Below are positions 1-9,879 of a stretch of 64,000 nucleotides of DNA, one piece after another. This DNA is from Hypericum androsaemum (taxonomy: Eukaryota; Streptophyta; Magnoliopsida; Malpighiales; Hypericaceae). Both the position numbers and the translations under genes were made by a program. Position 1 is the first letter of the stretch; each line of letters begins with the position of its first letter. The notes under the pieces were generated by a model that saw nothing but the letters and a program-made list of their open reading frames with translations, had not been told where the DNA came from and did no database searches. The DNA lies in contig OZ023187.1 in the NCBI GenBank assembly GCA_963995505.1, forward strand, positions 3,975,501 to 4,039,500, in the 5' to 3' direction.

Positions 1-420
1 GCAGTTGACGCCAAAGGTGGCAGCCCACGTGGCGCCACATGGCGGACATGTGGTCCAGTAGTGCCACGTGTCACCACGTGGCGCATTTTGGTTGTCCAGA
101 TTTCCCTATAAAAAGGAAAATCCAGCTGAACCATTCTGTAAGTTTGTCCACAACCACTCAATAAGAAAGAAAAAATTCTGGGATAGTCCCTGAGTTTTGA
201 TCAGATTTTCTATAGAGGAAATCTCGTGAAAATCAATTACGAATCTGTTAAAACGTGATCGTAATTCGACTAGCACGAAGACATTGTGGACCCGAACCTG
301 TGGACCTCTTGCTTCAACAAGTAAGTGATTTATTATTAACGAATTAGTTTGTTAATTTATCAGGGTTAACATATAATTACTCGTTAATTACGCGTCAAAC
401 CCGTCATGGAGAAGTGCAAT
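1..420 (+). promoter_or_regulatory. Promoter-like fragment with three G-boxes, possibly part of an LTR
   Basis: Three CACGTG G-box cores lie at 26-31, 65-70 and 75-80, followed by a TATA-like CTATAAAAAG at about 106-115 and a short A-rich leader. No long ORF follows. The order (G-box cluster, TATA, short leader, no gene) suits the U3/R part of a retrotransposon LTR or a solo LTR cut by the window edge. It could also be an ordinary ABA/light-responsive promoter fragment. The LTR reading is inference: no second copy is in the window and no primer-binding site was recognised. Confidence 0.35.
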
Positions 421-684
421 TGTCATGTGTGCGAAACAGTAATATTTCAAGCTTAAATTTTATGAAAGTAAATATTTTTAATAAGATAATACTAACACAG
501 AATACGATTAATTATATAAAAATACGGGCAAAGAGGCGGAGCACCATCATAAGTAAAAATAGAGGATGACACTTCGACATAATATTGTAATCAATTGTCT
601 TTTAATAAACTTGATTTACGGATAATATAAAAATTTATGCTTTGTTTTTCTTTCAAGTAAAAATAAAATATTATTTTAGTTTTT

Positions 685-689
685 GCTCC
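685..689. repeat. Target site duplication GCTCC, left copy
   Basis: GCTCC directly precedes the left LTR and is repeated exactly at 7352-7356 after the right LTR. Five bases is the usual length for LTR elements and fixes both element ends. Confidence 0.88.
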
Positions 690-2711
690 TGTTGCAGAAA
701 AGTGGGTACAAGAACGTCGAGACTACCCGAGACGGATCCGGAGTGGTCGTCCCAAGGTCGGCCTAACGGAAAGGGTGAAAAAAGAGCTAGACTATGAGCT
801 ACGAGCTAAGGAAACGATAAAGAGTAAATAGGTTTGTTTGTTGTGTTGGTGATTGATGTCCGTTCTCTCGTCCGAGCCCTCCTTATATAGAGTGCCTTGA
901 CCTAACCTCCGCACCTTCACAATAGGAAATCCTAAACCGCCTCCAAGACCTTCGGCTTTCAAGTCTCAATTCCGAGAGATCCGCTTTAAATTATTTGTTC
1001 CTAACATGACGGGATCCTCTCGGCTCAATACAAGTCGTCTTCCTTAAATGAGCAAATTTTATCCTCGGATAGGAAGCTTTCAAAACGTGACGACCAAGCG
1101 ATCGCGGCCTAAAGAGGAACTTACCAAGTCTTGCCAAATATTGAGAATCACGGCTGAAACTATAGATCGTTTTGACATTCTCAAATCTCCCACGCAAAAT
1201 CTTGACTCAAGTCCGTCATCGCCCAAGACGGACATCTCGTCAGGCCCAAAGTGAATCTCAAAATGGGCTCAAGCTAACAGCCTCCTCAACCAAAGTGGAC
1301 CTATTCCCGGAATTACCTTCCCGCCTACGAAGGACAAATGAGCTTCCCGCTCGGGTCCAAGTTGGCTTCTCACCTTCGGCTTCTCGCCTTAGGCTCCTCG
1401 CTTGTCTTTTCGCCTTAGACTTCCGACCTTAAGTTTCTCGCCCGGCTTCCCGCTTTAGGCTTCTCGCTCTGCCTCTCGCCGTAGGCCTCTCACTCGGCCT
1501 CTCGCCACTCGGCCTCTCGCTCGGCCCTTTGCCACTCGGCCTCGCTCGGCCTCTCGACGTAGGCCTCTTACTCGGCCTCTCGCCACTCGTCCTCTCACTT
1601 AGCCTTTCGCCACTCGACCTCTTGCCGTAGGCCTCTCACTCGGCTCCTCGCTCGTGCCTCCTACCGGCCTCTCGCCTATTTGAGTCGGATGAGTTTCTCG
1701 ATAGGACTCGGCCATGTGGGCGAGAAGAGCCCTCGCTCGGTCTCGTCTTCATGGGCGAGAGGAGCCTCTCGCCCGGATCACCAACGTGAGCGAGAAGAGC
1801 CCTCGCTCGATCTCACCTTCGTGGGCGAGAGGAGCCTCTCACCCGGATCACCAACATGAGCGAGAAGAGCCCTCGCTCAGTCTCGCCCGGGCTCCTCATT
1901 CTGACGAGGCCGAGTCGATTCCCGCACATCCAGAGATATATCGACTTCATGTACCTGGATATATCGACTTCATATACCGAAGTGTCTAACCTGGACATAT
2001 CGACTTCACGGACTGAAGTGTCCAACCCGGACATATCGACTTCACGGACTGAGGTGTCCAACCCAGACATATCGACCTCACAAGCCGAAGAGCTCGGCGT
2101 TCACTCGGACATCCAACTTCGAGGGCACAACCCAGACATCCCGGATGACTTCGGAGATAGGACATCCACTCGGACTTCAAGGATGTGGCGCCCACTTAGA
2201 CTTCAAGGATGGGACGCCCACTTAGACTTCACGGATGGGGCGTCCACCTTCAAACTCAGAGCAAATATCTCCGTTAAACTATATTTTTGACCTCCTTCTA
2301 CTCTGAATCAGAAAATGTTGCAAACTAAAGAGTTGTATATCCATGTCTTAGCTTTCCATAGAAACTTGAATCGTCTCATTTTGATCTACAGATGGAAATT
2401 TATGAGCATTTTACCGAGGAGCATTACCCAAGCAGGCGGGAAGCTGACCGAACCGGGAGCTTTGGTCTTGGAAGCCGTCTATCATCACCGGTTTCGAAAA
2501 AGTAAGACCATCTTCGGACTCGATGGAGGGAAGACCATCGATAACCTCTTTCTAACTCAAAACTGGAAGTGATTGCTTTGAGACAACACCACCCACCGAT
2601 CACTCTCAGACCACATCAGTCACCGATCAATCGATCACCCGATCACCTTGCGACCACACCGGGTACCTCAAAATATATTGACAATGTCGAGATTATTTTT
2701 ATACCTCAACA
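690..2711 (-). repeat. 3' LTR of the retrotransposon (2022 bp)
   Basis: This is the left-hand repeat. It is about 317 bp longer than its partner, mainly because of an extra block at about 1880-2200 holding a 36-bp tandem repeat. Because LTRs are copied from one template, the difference must have arisen by deletion in the other LTR or repeat change in this one after insertion. Confidence 0.85.
1935..2085. repeat. 36-bp tandem repeat in the 3' LTR only
   Basis: About four copies of a unit around GACATATCGACTTCACGGAC lie in the left LTR. The right LTR lacks the block and passes directly from the GGGCGAGAG tract to the GGACGCCCACT segment. The block explains most of the LTR length difference. 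Confidence 0.8.
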
Positions 2712-2724
2712 ATGCCCCCGCACG
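2712..2724 (-). promoter_or_regulatory. Polypurine-tract-like sequence of the LTR element
   Basis: The minus strand reads CGTGCGGGGGCAT directly before the 3' LTR. The G-rich run in this position is the expected plus-strand primer and agrees with minus orientation. Confidence 0.5.
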
Positions 2725-2921
2725 TTAACACTTTGGTACGGGCAGGCGAGAAGTGTTGACGTGGTCCTTCATCTCCGACTTGGCACCCGCCAGCTAACTT
2801 GAAACAGAATTAAGATGAGCAGCTCAAAGAGATCTAGGCCGCTGTCCTGATGACATACCCGGCCGAGTTGTAAGGTGATAAGGTGCAAACCTCTAATCAC
2901 CTTGTCACCTCACCTATTGCT

Positions 2922-3740
2922 TTATTCCCCAAAAGTAATTGGGAGTACTTGCCCCCTAGAGGTGGCACTAATTGGTCGTTGGGTTGAAAGGACATTCTGC
3001 CTGATCGAACTAGCACACCAGGCAAACCAGCCATCTACGTAGTTATAGACCACCCTTATTGGTATTGTGGTTCCGTCGTTGAAGGCCGCCTCTATGTAGC
3101 ATATGGACGGGATGAATAGACATGCATCGGCCATCATAATCTCCACATTTCCATCTAACTTCCACCGGATTGAACATTGGTGGATGGAAGATGGGATTAT
3201 CGGATCGGAGCAGATCAAGTCTCGCCCTTTTCCATTAAGGTTGGTCATGACCATGCCAGTCAGGCTGACATCCTCTTTTTCCTCATTGCGATCCCTGAGG
3301 AGCAACTGAAGAAAGGTGTTCGCCACACCCATGCCATCCATGGGTACTCTCTTGATCTGCTCCCCAAGCATGTGAACGATGATGCAAAGAGATTTTTTGC
3401 ATTCGCCTATTCTTTGGGTTGGCCTCACAATGATGATGTCGTCATTGAAGGCTTCCACAATGGGAACGATATATGACATCTCTATCCGTGGCTCAGGTGT
3501 ATCTTCCTCACTCATGTCCCCCTTCAGAAGACTGGATTGGTTGAGTTTCGGCCTAAAGATGGCCGGGAGGGTGAACAACTTGTGGATCGACACCTTGTCT
3601 GGGAAGTCTCCAAACTTAACATAACCAATGTCAAAACTGACCGAGACATCTTTTTCCTTCCAATCGTCCTTGTCCTCACGAAGGTTACTTTTCCTGGAAT
3701 GGATCTCGCTTCTCGCTTTAGGTACCCACTCCCGGATCAA
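2922..3740 (-). CDS. Internal ORF of the LTR element, unknown product
   Basis: A 272-codon open frame on the element's coding strand, near its 3' end. The start has charged repeats (KDDWKEKD) and the rest is a mixed hydrophobic sequence without a motif I recognise. In particular there is no DTGA protease, no YxDD reverse transcriptase and no integrase motif. A second short frame at 3906-4127 on the same strand is rich in Lys/Gln/Glu and predicts a coiled coil (KQKQAIKDLERQLAEQ). Both may be leftovers of a longer gag region. Expression is unknown. Confidence 0.3.
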   Translation of the reverse strand: MIREWVPKARSEIHSRKSNLREDKDDWKEKDVSVSFDIGYVKFGDFPDKVSIHKLFTLPAIFRPKLNQSSLLKGDMSEEDTPEPRIEMSYIVPIVEAFNDDIIIVRPTQRIGECKKSLCIIVHMLGEQIKRVPMDGMGVANTFLQLLLRDRNEEKEDVSLTGMVMTNLNGKGRDLICSDPIIPSSIHQCSIRWKLDGNVEIMMADACLFIPSICYIEAAFNDGTTIPIRVVYNYVDGWFAWCASSIRQNVLSTQRPISATSRGQVLPITFGE

Positions 3741-4154
3741 CTTCTTGTGTCAGTTTTTGGGTGCCTTTGGCCGAACCTCCTTGATGTGCTTGAGATCCTT
3801 TCCCTTGATTATCTTAGAGGCTTCAACCTTCTTGGCCCGGCCTCGGGTCTGGGTCGATCGGTGTTCAACTCATGGGCGAGCTAGGAGCACCTTTTATTTT
3901 TCCAACTAGACCCTTTGCTCTGCGAGTTGCCTTTCGAGGTCCTTGATGGCTTGCTTTTGTTTCTGGACCTTCCTCTCAAGGCAATGTCTCTGAATCTTAG
4001 TCAGGACATCTCGCGTTGGTAGATCAAGGGCGATCCTCTTATCTCTAAGTCTGTTGAAAGAGTATCGGTGTGGGTTGGACCCGTCTTGAAGGTCTACCTT
4101 GGTACGGGAATGACGGAGCCTCCACATCTTGTTGACTTTCCTCGAAGGGTAGAA

Positions 4155-4545
4155 CTTCTGAGTTTTTGGTATACCGCTATCGGGTAGCCATCCTTGCCCC
4201 CCGAGTATTGCTCTTCGGGTCTTAGGGTCGACCTTCCCTTGCTTAGGGCCATCGGCTCCCTTTGGACGAAAAGAGTTCGAGACTTTGGGATGCCGTTATC
4301 GGGCGGCCTTCCTTGCCCCCTAAGTCTTACCCTCCGGGTCTTAAAGTCATCATTTCTTTACTTTGGATCATCGGCTCCCCTCAGACAAAAAGAGTTTTGA
4401 GCCTTTGGGATGCCGCCATCGGGTGGCCGTCCTTGCCCCCCGAGTCCTGCTCTTCGGGTCATAAGATTAACTTTTATTTTCTTAGGGTCCGGTCGTCCCT
4501 GGCCCCCGAGTTTTGCCCTTCGGGTCATATGATTGGCCTTCTATT
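4155..4545. repeat. Tandem repeat of about 120 bp inside the LTR element
   Basis: Three to four diverged copies share a core of the type CGGGTGGCC..TCCTTGCCCCC.GAGT.TTGC.CTTCGGGTC. The copies start near 4165, 4285, 4405 and 4490, the last being shortened. Confidence 0.7.
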
Positions 4546-4724
4546 GCTTGTGACTTCTCTTTTGACTTCGGTCGAAGCCAACCATGGCAACATGAGCAAT
4601 ACGGTGAGGACCCATCAATGACTGATCCTCCAAGAATTGATGCGGGATGAAATACTTGAATTGGAAAGATACGTGTTGCCCCTCTATTTCTTGTCGTCGG
4701 GTAGATCCCAATGTCAGTTGATAG

Positions 4725-4895
4725 TTGACATCATCCTCATCGAGATCTCCTTGTCGGTTGATGTCGTCCTCAATGAGCTCTCTTTGTCGGTTGACACCCT
4801 CTTTATCGAGCTCATCATCCTCATCAAACTCTTATTGTCGGTTGATGTCATCCTCAACAAGCTCTCTTTGTCGGTTGACATCATCCTCAATAAGT
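4725..4895. repeat. Short tandem repeat in the LTR element, unit about 36 bp
   Basis: The phrase CTCTTTGTCGGTTGA, or a near form, occurs five times at regular spacing, alternating with ATCATCCTCA-type segments. All three reading frames stay open across much of it, as expected for a unit divisible by three. Confidence 0.65.
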
Positions 4896-5072
4896 CCCAT
4901 GGTCAGAATATGAGTAACATCATGAACCATTGGGTAGTCGGTGGCCGTCACAGGAACCTCTTGGATCTCCTCAATCGAAGCCCCTATCATTAGAAGCCTC
5001 AATCGATAGGTGTTGGTTGAGTAAATTTGTGTCTGGAGTCTCGGCATTACGGTAAGGTAAAGACCATACCGG

Positions 5073-5577
5073 TTATCGTAAAGTAAGCTGAGTGAAGGGT
5101 GATGACCCTATGTATGCCATCCCATCATTGTGATCGGGAGATGTTTCCCGAAGTGCTTCGCCAATGTCATTCCAAACTTTGTAGGGTTGATTGGAGAATT
5201 TATGGTAGGACTCATTGCTTCGCATTAGGATTTTATCGCTACTTCTTATCGTCTCCTTGAGATTTTGCTGTATCTTGTCAAGTAGAGCGGTGATAACCTC
5301 AAGCGTCCCAGCCATAGAGGTGAGTGGATCCATCGGCATCTTGAGGGATGCCGAGTTGGTGAAGTTTCCCAACACCCTTCGGAGCAGTAGGGAGGGCCGG
5401 CTCCTTGTTGTGAGCTGAGTTGGTGGAGTTCTTCCTGGCAATTTGCTGAGAAGATATTGGTGGTGCCGCCTCCTTGCCGAAAGCCCCATCGGATGGATTC
5501 CTCCCAACAGGTTGCTGGAAAGAGGGTGCCGCCTCCTTGGGGTTGGAATTGGCTTGAGCAGCATGGTTCTTGGTCAT
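5073..5577 (-). pseudogene. gag-like 5' coding region of the LTR element, frameshifted
   Basis: Starting at an ATG at 5577 (MTKNHAAQAN), just inside the primer-binding site, one frame runs 92 codons to 5299. The overlapping frame continues to 5073 and carries a helical segment (ALLDKIQQNLKETIRSSDKI) typical of retrotransposon capsid N-termini. The two frames together look like one ancestral gag product broken by a frameshift. No zinc knuckle follows. That this is gag rests on position and helix-rich composition, not on a recognised domain. Confidence 0.45.
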
Positions 5578-5621
5578 CTTGATTGAACGAAGCTAGACCG
5601 CCTTCTCAGACGCCCTCCTTA

Positions 5622-5639
5622 GTCCCACTGGGCGTGCCA
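5622..5639 (-). promoter_or_regulatory. Primer-binding-site-like sequence of the LTR element
   Basis: On the minus strand, seven bases inside the 5' LTR, the sequence starts TGG and reads TGGCACGCCCAGTGGG. Position and the initial TGG fit a tRNA 3'-end complement. I cannot say with certainty which tRNA. Confidence 0.55.
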
Positions 5640-5646
5640 AAAAATA

Positions 5647-7351
5647 TGTTGCGGAGAAAGTGGGTACAAGAACGTCGAGATTACCCGAGATGGATCCGGA
5701 GTGGTCATCCCAAGGTCGGCCTAACGGAAAGGATGAAAAAAGAGCTAGACTATGAGCTACGAGCTAAGGAAATGATAAAGAGTAAATAGGTTTGTTTGTT
5801 GTGTTGGTGATTGATGTCCGTTCTCTCGCCCGAGCCCTCCTTATATAGAGTGCCTTGACCTAACCTCCGCACCTTCACAATAGAAAATCCTAAACCGCCT
5901 CCAAGACCTTCGGCTCCAAGTCTCAATCCCGAGAGATCCGCTTCAAATTATTTGTTCCTAACATGACGGGATCCTCTCGGCTCAATACAAGTCGTCTTCC
6001 TTAAATGAGCAAATTTCATCCTCGGATAGGAAGCTTTTCAAAATGTGACGACCAAGCGATCGCAGCCTAAAGAGGAACTTACCAAGTCTTGCCAAATATT
6101 GAGAATCTCGGCTCAAGTTAGGAAACTATAGATCGTTTTGTCCTTCACGAATCTCCCACGCAAAATCTTGACTCAAGTCTGTCATCGCCCAAGACGGACA
6201 TCTCGTCAGGCCCAAAGTGAATCTCAAAATGGGCTCAAGCTAACGGCCTCCTCAACCAAAGTGGACCTATTCCCGGAATTGCCTTCCCGCCTACGAAGGA
6301 CAAATGAGCTTCCCGCTCGGGTCCAAGTTGGCTTCTCACCTTCGGCTTCTCGCATTAGGCTCCTCGCTCGTCTTCTCGCCTTAATCTTCCGGCCTTAAGT
6401 TTCTCGCCCGGCTTCCCGCTTTAGGCTTCTCGCTCTGCCTCTCGCCGTAGGCCTCTCACTCGGCCTCTCGCTCGGCCCTTTGCCACTTGGCCTCTCGCTC
6501 GGCCTCTCGACGTAGGCCTTTTACTCTGCCTCTCGCCACTCGGCCTCTCGCTCGGCCTTTCGCCACTCGACCTCTTACCGTAGGCCTCTCACTCGGCTCC
6601 TCGCTCGTGCCTCCTACCGGCCTCTCGCCTATTTGAGTCAGACGAGTTTCTCGATAGGACTCGGTCATGTGGGCGAGAAGAGCCCTCGCTCGGTCTCGCC
6701 TTCGTGGGCGAGAGGAGCCTCTCGCCCGGATCACCAATGTGAGCGAGAAGAGCCATCGCTCAGTCTCGCCTTCGTGGGCGAGAGGAGCCTCTCGCCCGGA
6801 TCACCAAATGAGCGAGAAGAGCCCTCGCTCGGTCTCGCCTATGTGGGCGAGAGGGACGCCCACTGGGACTTCACGGATGGGGCGTCCACCTTCAAACTCA
6901 GAGCAAATATCTCTGTTAAACTATATTTTGACCTCCTTCTGCTCCGAATAAGAAAATGTTGTAAACTAAATAGTTGTATGTCCACGTCTTACTTTCCATA
7001 GAAACTTGAATCGTCTCATTTTGATTTACAGATAGAAAGTTATGAGCATTTTACTGAGGAGCGTTACCCAAGCAGGCGGGAAACTGACCGAACCGGGAGC
7101 TTTGGTCTTGGAAGCCGTCTATCATCACCGGTTTCGACCAAGTAAGACCATCTTCGGACTCGATGGAGGGAAGACCATCGACAACCTCTTTCCAACTCAA
7201 AACTGGAAGTGATTGCTTTGAGACAACACCACCCACCGATCACTCTCAGACCACATCGGTCATCGGTTAACCGGTCACCCGATTACCTTGCGACCACACC
7301 GAGTACCTCAAAATATATTGACAATGTCGAAATTATTTTTATACCTCAACA
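5647..7351 (-). repeat. 5' LTR of the retrotransposon (1705 bp)
   Basis: This is the right-hand repeat, upstream in the element's minus orientation. It aligns along its length with the repeat at 690-2711, except that it lacks a block of about 0.3 kb. It contains a degenerate CTCGCTCGGC-type low-complexity tract at about 6400-6620. The compared part differs from the other LTR by mostly C/T and G/A changes, which suggests decay of methylated cytosines and a moderate insertion age. Confidence 0.85.
5839..5850 (-). promoter_or_regulatory. TATA box in the 5' LTR
   Basis: The minus strand reads CTCTATATAAGG, a good plant TATA box, about 190 bp before the internal end of the LTR. This implies a long U3 and a short R-U5. 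The same motif is at 881-892 in the other LTR. Confidence 0.55.
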
Positions 7352-7356
7352 GCTCC
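7352..7356. repeat. Target site duplication GCTCC, right copy
   Basis: Exact match to 685-689, immediately after the CAACA end of the right LTR. Confidence 0.88.
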
Positions 7357-7806
7357 TATAAAATAAACTGAAATGCAGTGGAGAAGAGAAAAAGATGCTT
7401 TTATTTGTGAGACAGACATGTAAATTATTCTATGAATCGAAAAAAATCCTGTCCTCTACGTGATGGCAACTCTTCTGAAGTTTAATGGTCGTCGACGAAA
7501 TACTGTTTGTGCCAAATTAAAGAAAATAAATTCTTAATGATTCCCACCGCTAAGCCAAATGCGAAGGGGACAATAATAAAGATAGAAAGTTCCTAGGAAG
7601 CCCATAAACGACAGGAACCAAGCCAGTCTAGTCGGTCGTTACATTTTCCTTTTGAGGTGCAATACAATCCAGGTCAAATTTGGGGGTTCAAATTCAGTGG
7701 GGACATGGGTAATCCCCACTGAAAGGGACAGGGATAATATTAGAAAATATAATAATTAAAAAAAATATCAGCAAAATAATACAATTTATGGAAATATAAG
7801 TATGTG

Positions 7807-8090
7807 AATATTGGTTTCCATTTTCTCGGATATTGGTTTCCATCTTCTAGGCTATTGGTTTCATTCTACTACGATATTGGTTTCATTCTACTATGATATT
7901 GGTTTCCATCTTCTATGTTCTTGATTTCATTGTACTATGGTATTGGTTTCATTCTACTATGATATTGGTTTCATTCCACCGTGATATTGGTTTTCATCTT
8001 CTATGATATTGGTTTCATTCTACCGTGATATTGGTTTTCATCTTATCAGATATTGGTTTCATTTTACTATGATATTGGTTTCATCTTCTC
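7807..8090. repeat. Minisatellite, unit about 22 bp (GATATTGGTTTCATTCTAC)
   Basis: About 12 imperfect copies of (G)ATATTGGTTTC(C)AT.. are spaced 19-25 bp apart. The same array, slightly shorter, is at 8925-9164 in the second unit. Confidence 0.85.
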
Positions 8091-8269
8091 GAACTAGAAT
8101 GTAAGCTACGAAGAGGAATCAAAAAAAAATCAATGATATTGGAAAAAAAATGGCAGCGTAATGTAATTTTCAAAGGGAAGCGTTTCAATATCCGAACGGG
8201 GCTTCAACCGTGGGAGGAGAATCGTGGGGGGGGGGGGGGGGGGAACGACGGGAGGCGGGCGGGCGGGCG

Positions 8270-8677
8270 GTGGAACTAGAAGAGAGGAGGAAGAGGCAAT
8301 CCCGGATGTTGGTATCGGCGATCCAGGAGGGAGTAACGAGGAAGCTCAAGGAGAGAGACGAGGAATTACAAAGGATGGGGAAGCTAAACTGGGCCCTACA
8401 GGAGCGGGTCAAGGCCATGTACGTGGAGAATCAGCTTTGGAGAGATTTGGCCCAGACCAATGAGGCCACGGCCAACTCGCTCCGGTCCAACCTCGAGGTG
8501 GTCCTCGCTCACGTGACCGAGGCCGCAGCCCCGGAGGCCGACGACGCCGCGTCATCCTGCGGGAGCTCCAGCGTCCCCCTCCGGGGGGCGTGTAGGAAGT
8601 GCGGGGAGAGGGAATCCAACGTGCTGCTCTTACCGTGCAGACACCTCTACCTTTGTACGGTTTGTGGGTCCAGTTCG
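8270..8677 (+). pseudogene. Truncated BOI-type RING E3 ligase exon, copy 1
   Basis: The translation matches the C-terminal exon of BOI-related E3 ubiquitin ligases, which bind transcription factors and restrain cell death and gibberellin responses. It shows the basic start (RRKRQSRMLVSAIQEG), a coiled coil (KLKERDEELQRMGKLNWALQ), the conserved NQLWRDLAQTNEA segment, then the first half of the RING finger (CRKCGER..VLLLPCRHLYLCTVCG). The sequence then runs into G-rich repeat, so the last CPxC pair of the RING and the C-terminus are missing. No start codon or upstream exon is present. An open frame continues on both sides only because the flanks are GGN-rich. A working ligase is not expected. 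Confidence 0.85.
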
Positions 8678-8924
8678 GGCGGGCGGGCGGGGGAACGACG
8701 GGAGGCGGGCGGGCCGGGGGGGGGGGGGTCGGGGTGGGGGAACGAACGACGACGGGGGGGGGGGGGGGGGGTCGGGGGATCGGTTCGGGGGGGGGGTTCA
8801 AATTCAGTGGGGACATGGGTAATCCCCACTGAAAGGGACAGGGATAATATTGGAAAATATAATAATTAAAATAATTAAAAAAATATCAGCAAAATAATAC
8901 AATTTATGGAAATATAAGTATGGG

Positions 8925-9164
8925 AATATTGGTTTCAATTTTCTCGGATATTGGTTTCCATCTTCTAGGCTATTGGTTTCATTCTACTACGATATTGGTT
9001 TCATTCTACTATGATATTGGTTTCCATCTTCTATGTTATTGATTTCATTGTACTATGGTATTGGTTTCATTCTACTATGATATTGGTTTCATTCCACCGT
9101 GATATTGGTTTTCATCTTATCGGATATTGGTTTCATTTTACTATGATATTGGTTTCATCTTCTC
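8925..9164. repeat. Minisatellite, second copy
   Basis: Same TATTGGTTTC unit as 7807-8090 with one or two fewer copies. This accounts for the length difference between the two duplication units. Confidence 0.85.
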
Positions 9165-9345
9165 GAACTAGAATGTAAGCTACGAAGAGGAATAAAAAAA
9201 AAATTAATGATATTGGAAAAAAAATGGCAGCGTAATGTAATTTTCAAAGGGAAGCGTTTTAATATCCGAACGGGGCTTCAACCGTGGGAGGAGAATCGTG
9301 GGGGGGGGGGGGGGGGGGGAACGACGGGAGGCGGGCGGGCGGGCG

Positions 9346-9753
9346 GTGGAACTAGAAGAGAGGAGGAAGAGGCAATCCCGGATGTTGGTATCGGCGATCC
9401 AGGAGGGAGTAACGAGGAAGCTCAAGGAGAGAGACGAGGAATTACAAAGGATGGGGAAGCTAAACTGGGCCCTACAGGAGCGGGTCAAGGCCATGTACGT
9501 GGAGAATCAGCTTTGGAGAGATTTGGCCCAGACCAATGAGGCCACGGCCAACTCGCTCCGGTCCAACCTCGAGGCGGTCCTCGCTCATGTGACCGAGGCC
9601 GCAGCCCCGGAGGCCGACGACGCCGCGTCATCCTGCGGGAGCTCCGGCGTCCCCCTCCGGGGGCCGTGTAGGAAGTGCGGGGAGAGGGAATCCAGCGTGC
9701 TGCTCTTACCGTGCAGACACCTCTGCCTTTGTACGGTTTGTGGGTCCAGTTCG
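9346..9753 (+). pseudogene. Truncated BOI-type RING E3 ligase exon, copy 2
   Basis: Same exon fragment with the same two ends as copy 1, differing by a handful of substitutions (for example LYLC to LCLC and SNVLL to SSVLL, both nearer the family consensus). It too stops after CTVCGSSS, before the last zinc ligands. Sharing both breakpoints shows that truncation came before the tandem duplication. Confidence 0.85.
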
Positions 9754-9879
9754 GGCGGGCGGGCGGGGGAACGACGGGAGGCGGGCGGGCCGGGGGGGGG
9801 GTGTCGGGGGAGCGGTTCGGGGGACGAAGGGGGGTGTGGGGGATCGGGGGGACGACGGGGGCGGCGGCGGCCCTGAATC

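Larger units (their letters stand above)
690..7351 (-). mobile_element. LTR retrotransposon, non-autonomous, minus orientation
   Basis: Two long direct repeats (690-2711 and 5647-7351) both begin TGTTG and end CAACA, and the whole unit is flanked by the perfect 5-bp repeat GCTCC at 685-689 and 7352-7356. This is a complete insertion. Orientation is minus: next to the right-hand repeat the minus strand reads TGGCACGCCCAGTGGG, which looks like a primer-binding site, and the minus strand enters the left-hand repeat through the purine tract GCGGGGGCA. The internal part is only about 2.9 kb. It has a gag-like reading region but no recognisable protease, reverse transcriptase, RNase H or integrase. 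The element would therefore need enzymes from a partner and fits the LARD-like class of Ty3-type derivatives. The superfamily call is inference. Confidence 0.88.
7682..8791 (+). repeat. Tandem duplication unit 1 (BOI-fragment unit)
   Basis: A unit of about 1.11 kb starts GGTTCAAATTCAGTGGGGAC and is repeated from about 8792. It holds, in order, a TATTGGTTTC minisatellite (7807-8090), a poly-G run of 19 at about 8225, a truncated RING-protein exon, and a second G-rich tract. A segment of about 30 bp reading GGAACGACGGGAGGCGGGCG lies on both sides of the exon fragment. Confidence 0.85.
8792..9830 (+). repeat. Tandem duplication unit 2 (BOI-fragment unit)
   Basis: Second copy of the 7682-8791 unit. 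It is about 34 bp shorter in the minisatellite (8925-9164), otherwise nearly identical. It loses similarity after the second G-rich tract, where GACGAAGGGGGGTGTGGGG and a GGCGGCGGCGG stretch follow. Confidence 0.85.

Noticed and set aside
1714..2290. Several 70-140 codon frames in the left LTR
   Set aside because: They arise from the 36-bp tandem array and the GGGCGAGAGG repeats, run in several frames and both strands, and are not shared with the partner LTR.
4637..4993. 118-codon + strand frame rich in Leu/Ser in the LTR element
   Set aside because: It lies on the non-coding strand of the element and is produced by the 36-bp TTGTCGGTTGA repeat.
8409..8829. Proline-rich minus-strand frames opposite the BOI fragment
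   Set aside because: They are the reverse reading of the GGN-rich repeat and of the real + strand exon. They have no family resemblance.
8210..8869. The 219-codon + strand frame as an intact RING protein
   Set aside because: Only codons 21-156 match BOI proteins. The ends are G-tract translation and the last RING cysteines are missing, so I call it a pseudogene fragment.
7807..9164. CRISPR-like array of regular repeats
   Set aside because: The TATTGGTTTC units are a minisatellite with no unique spacers, in plant nuclear DNA.
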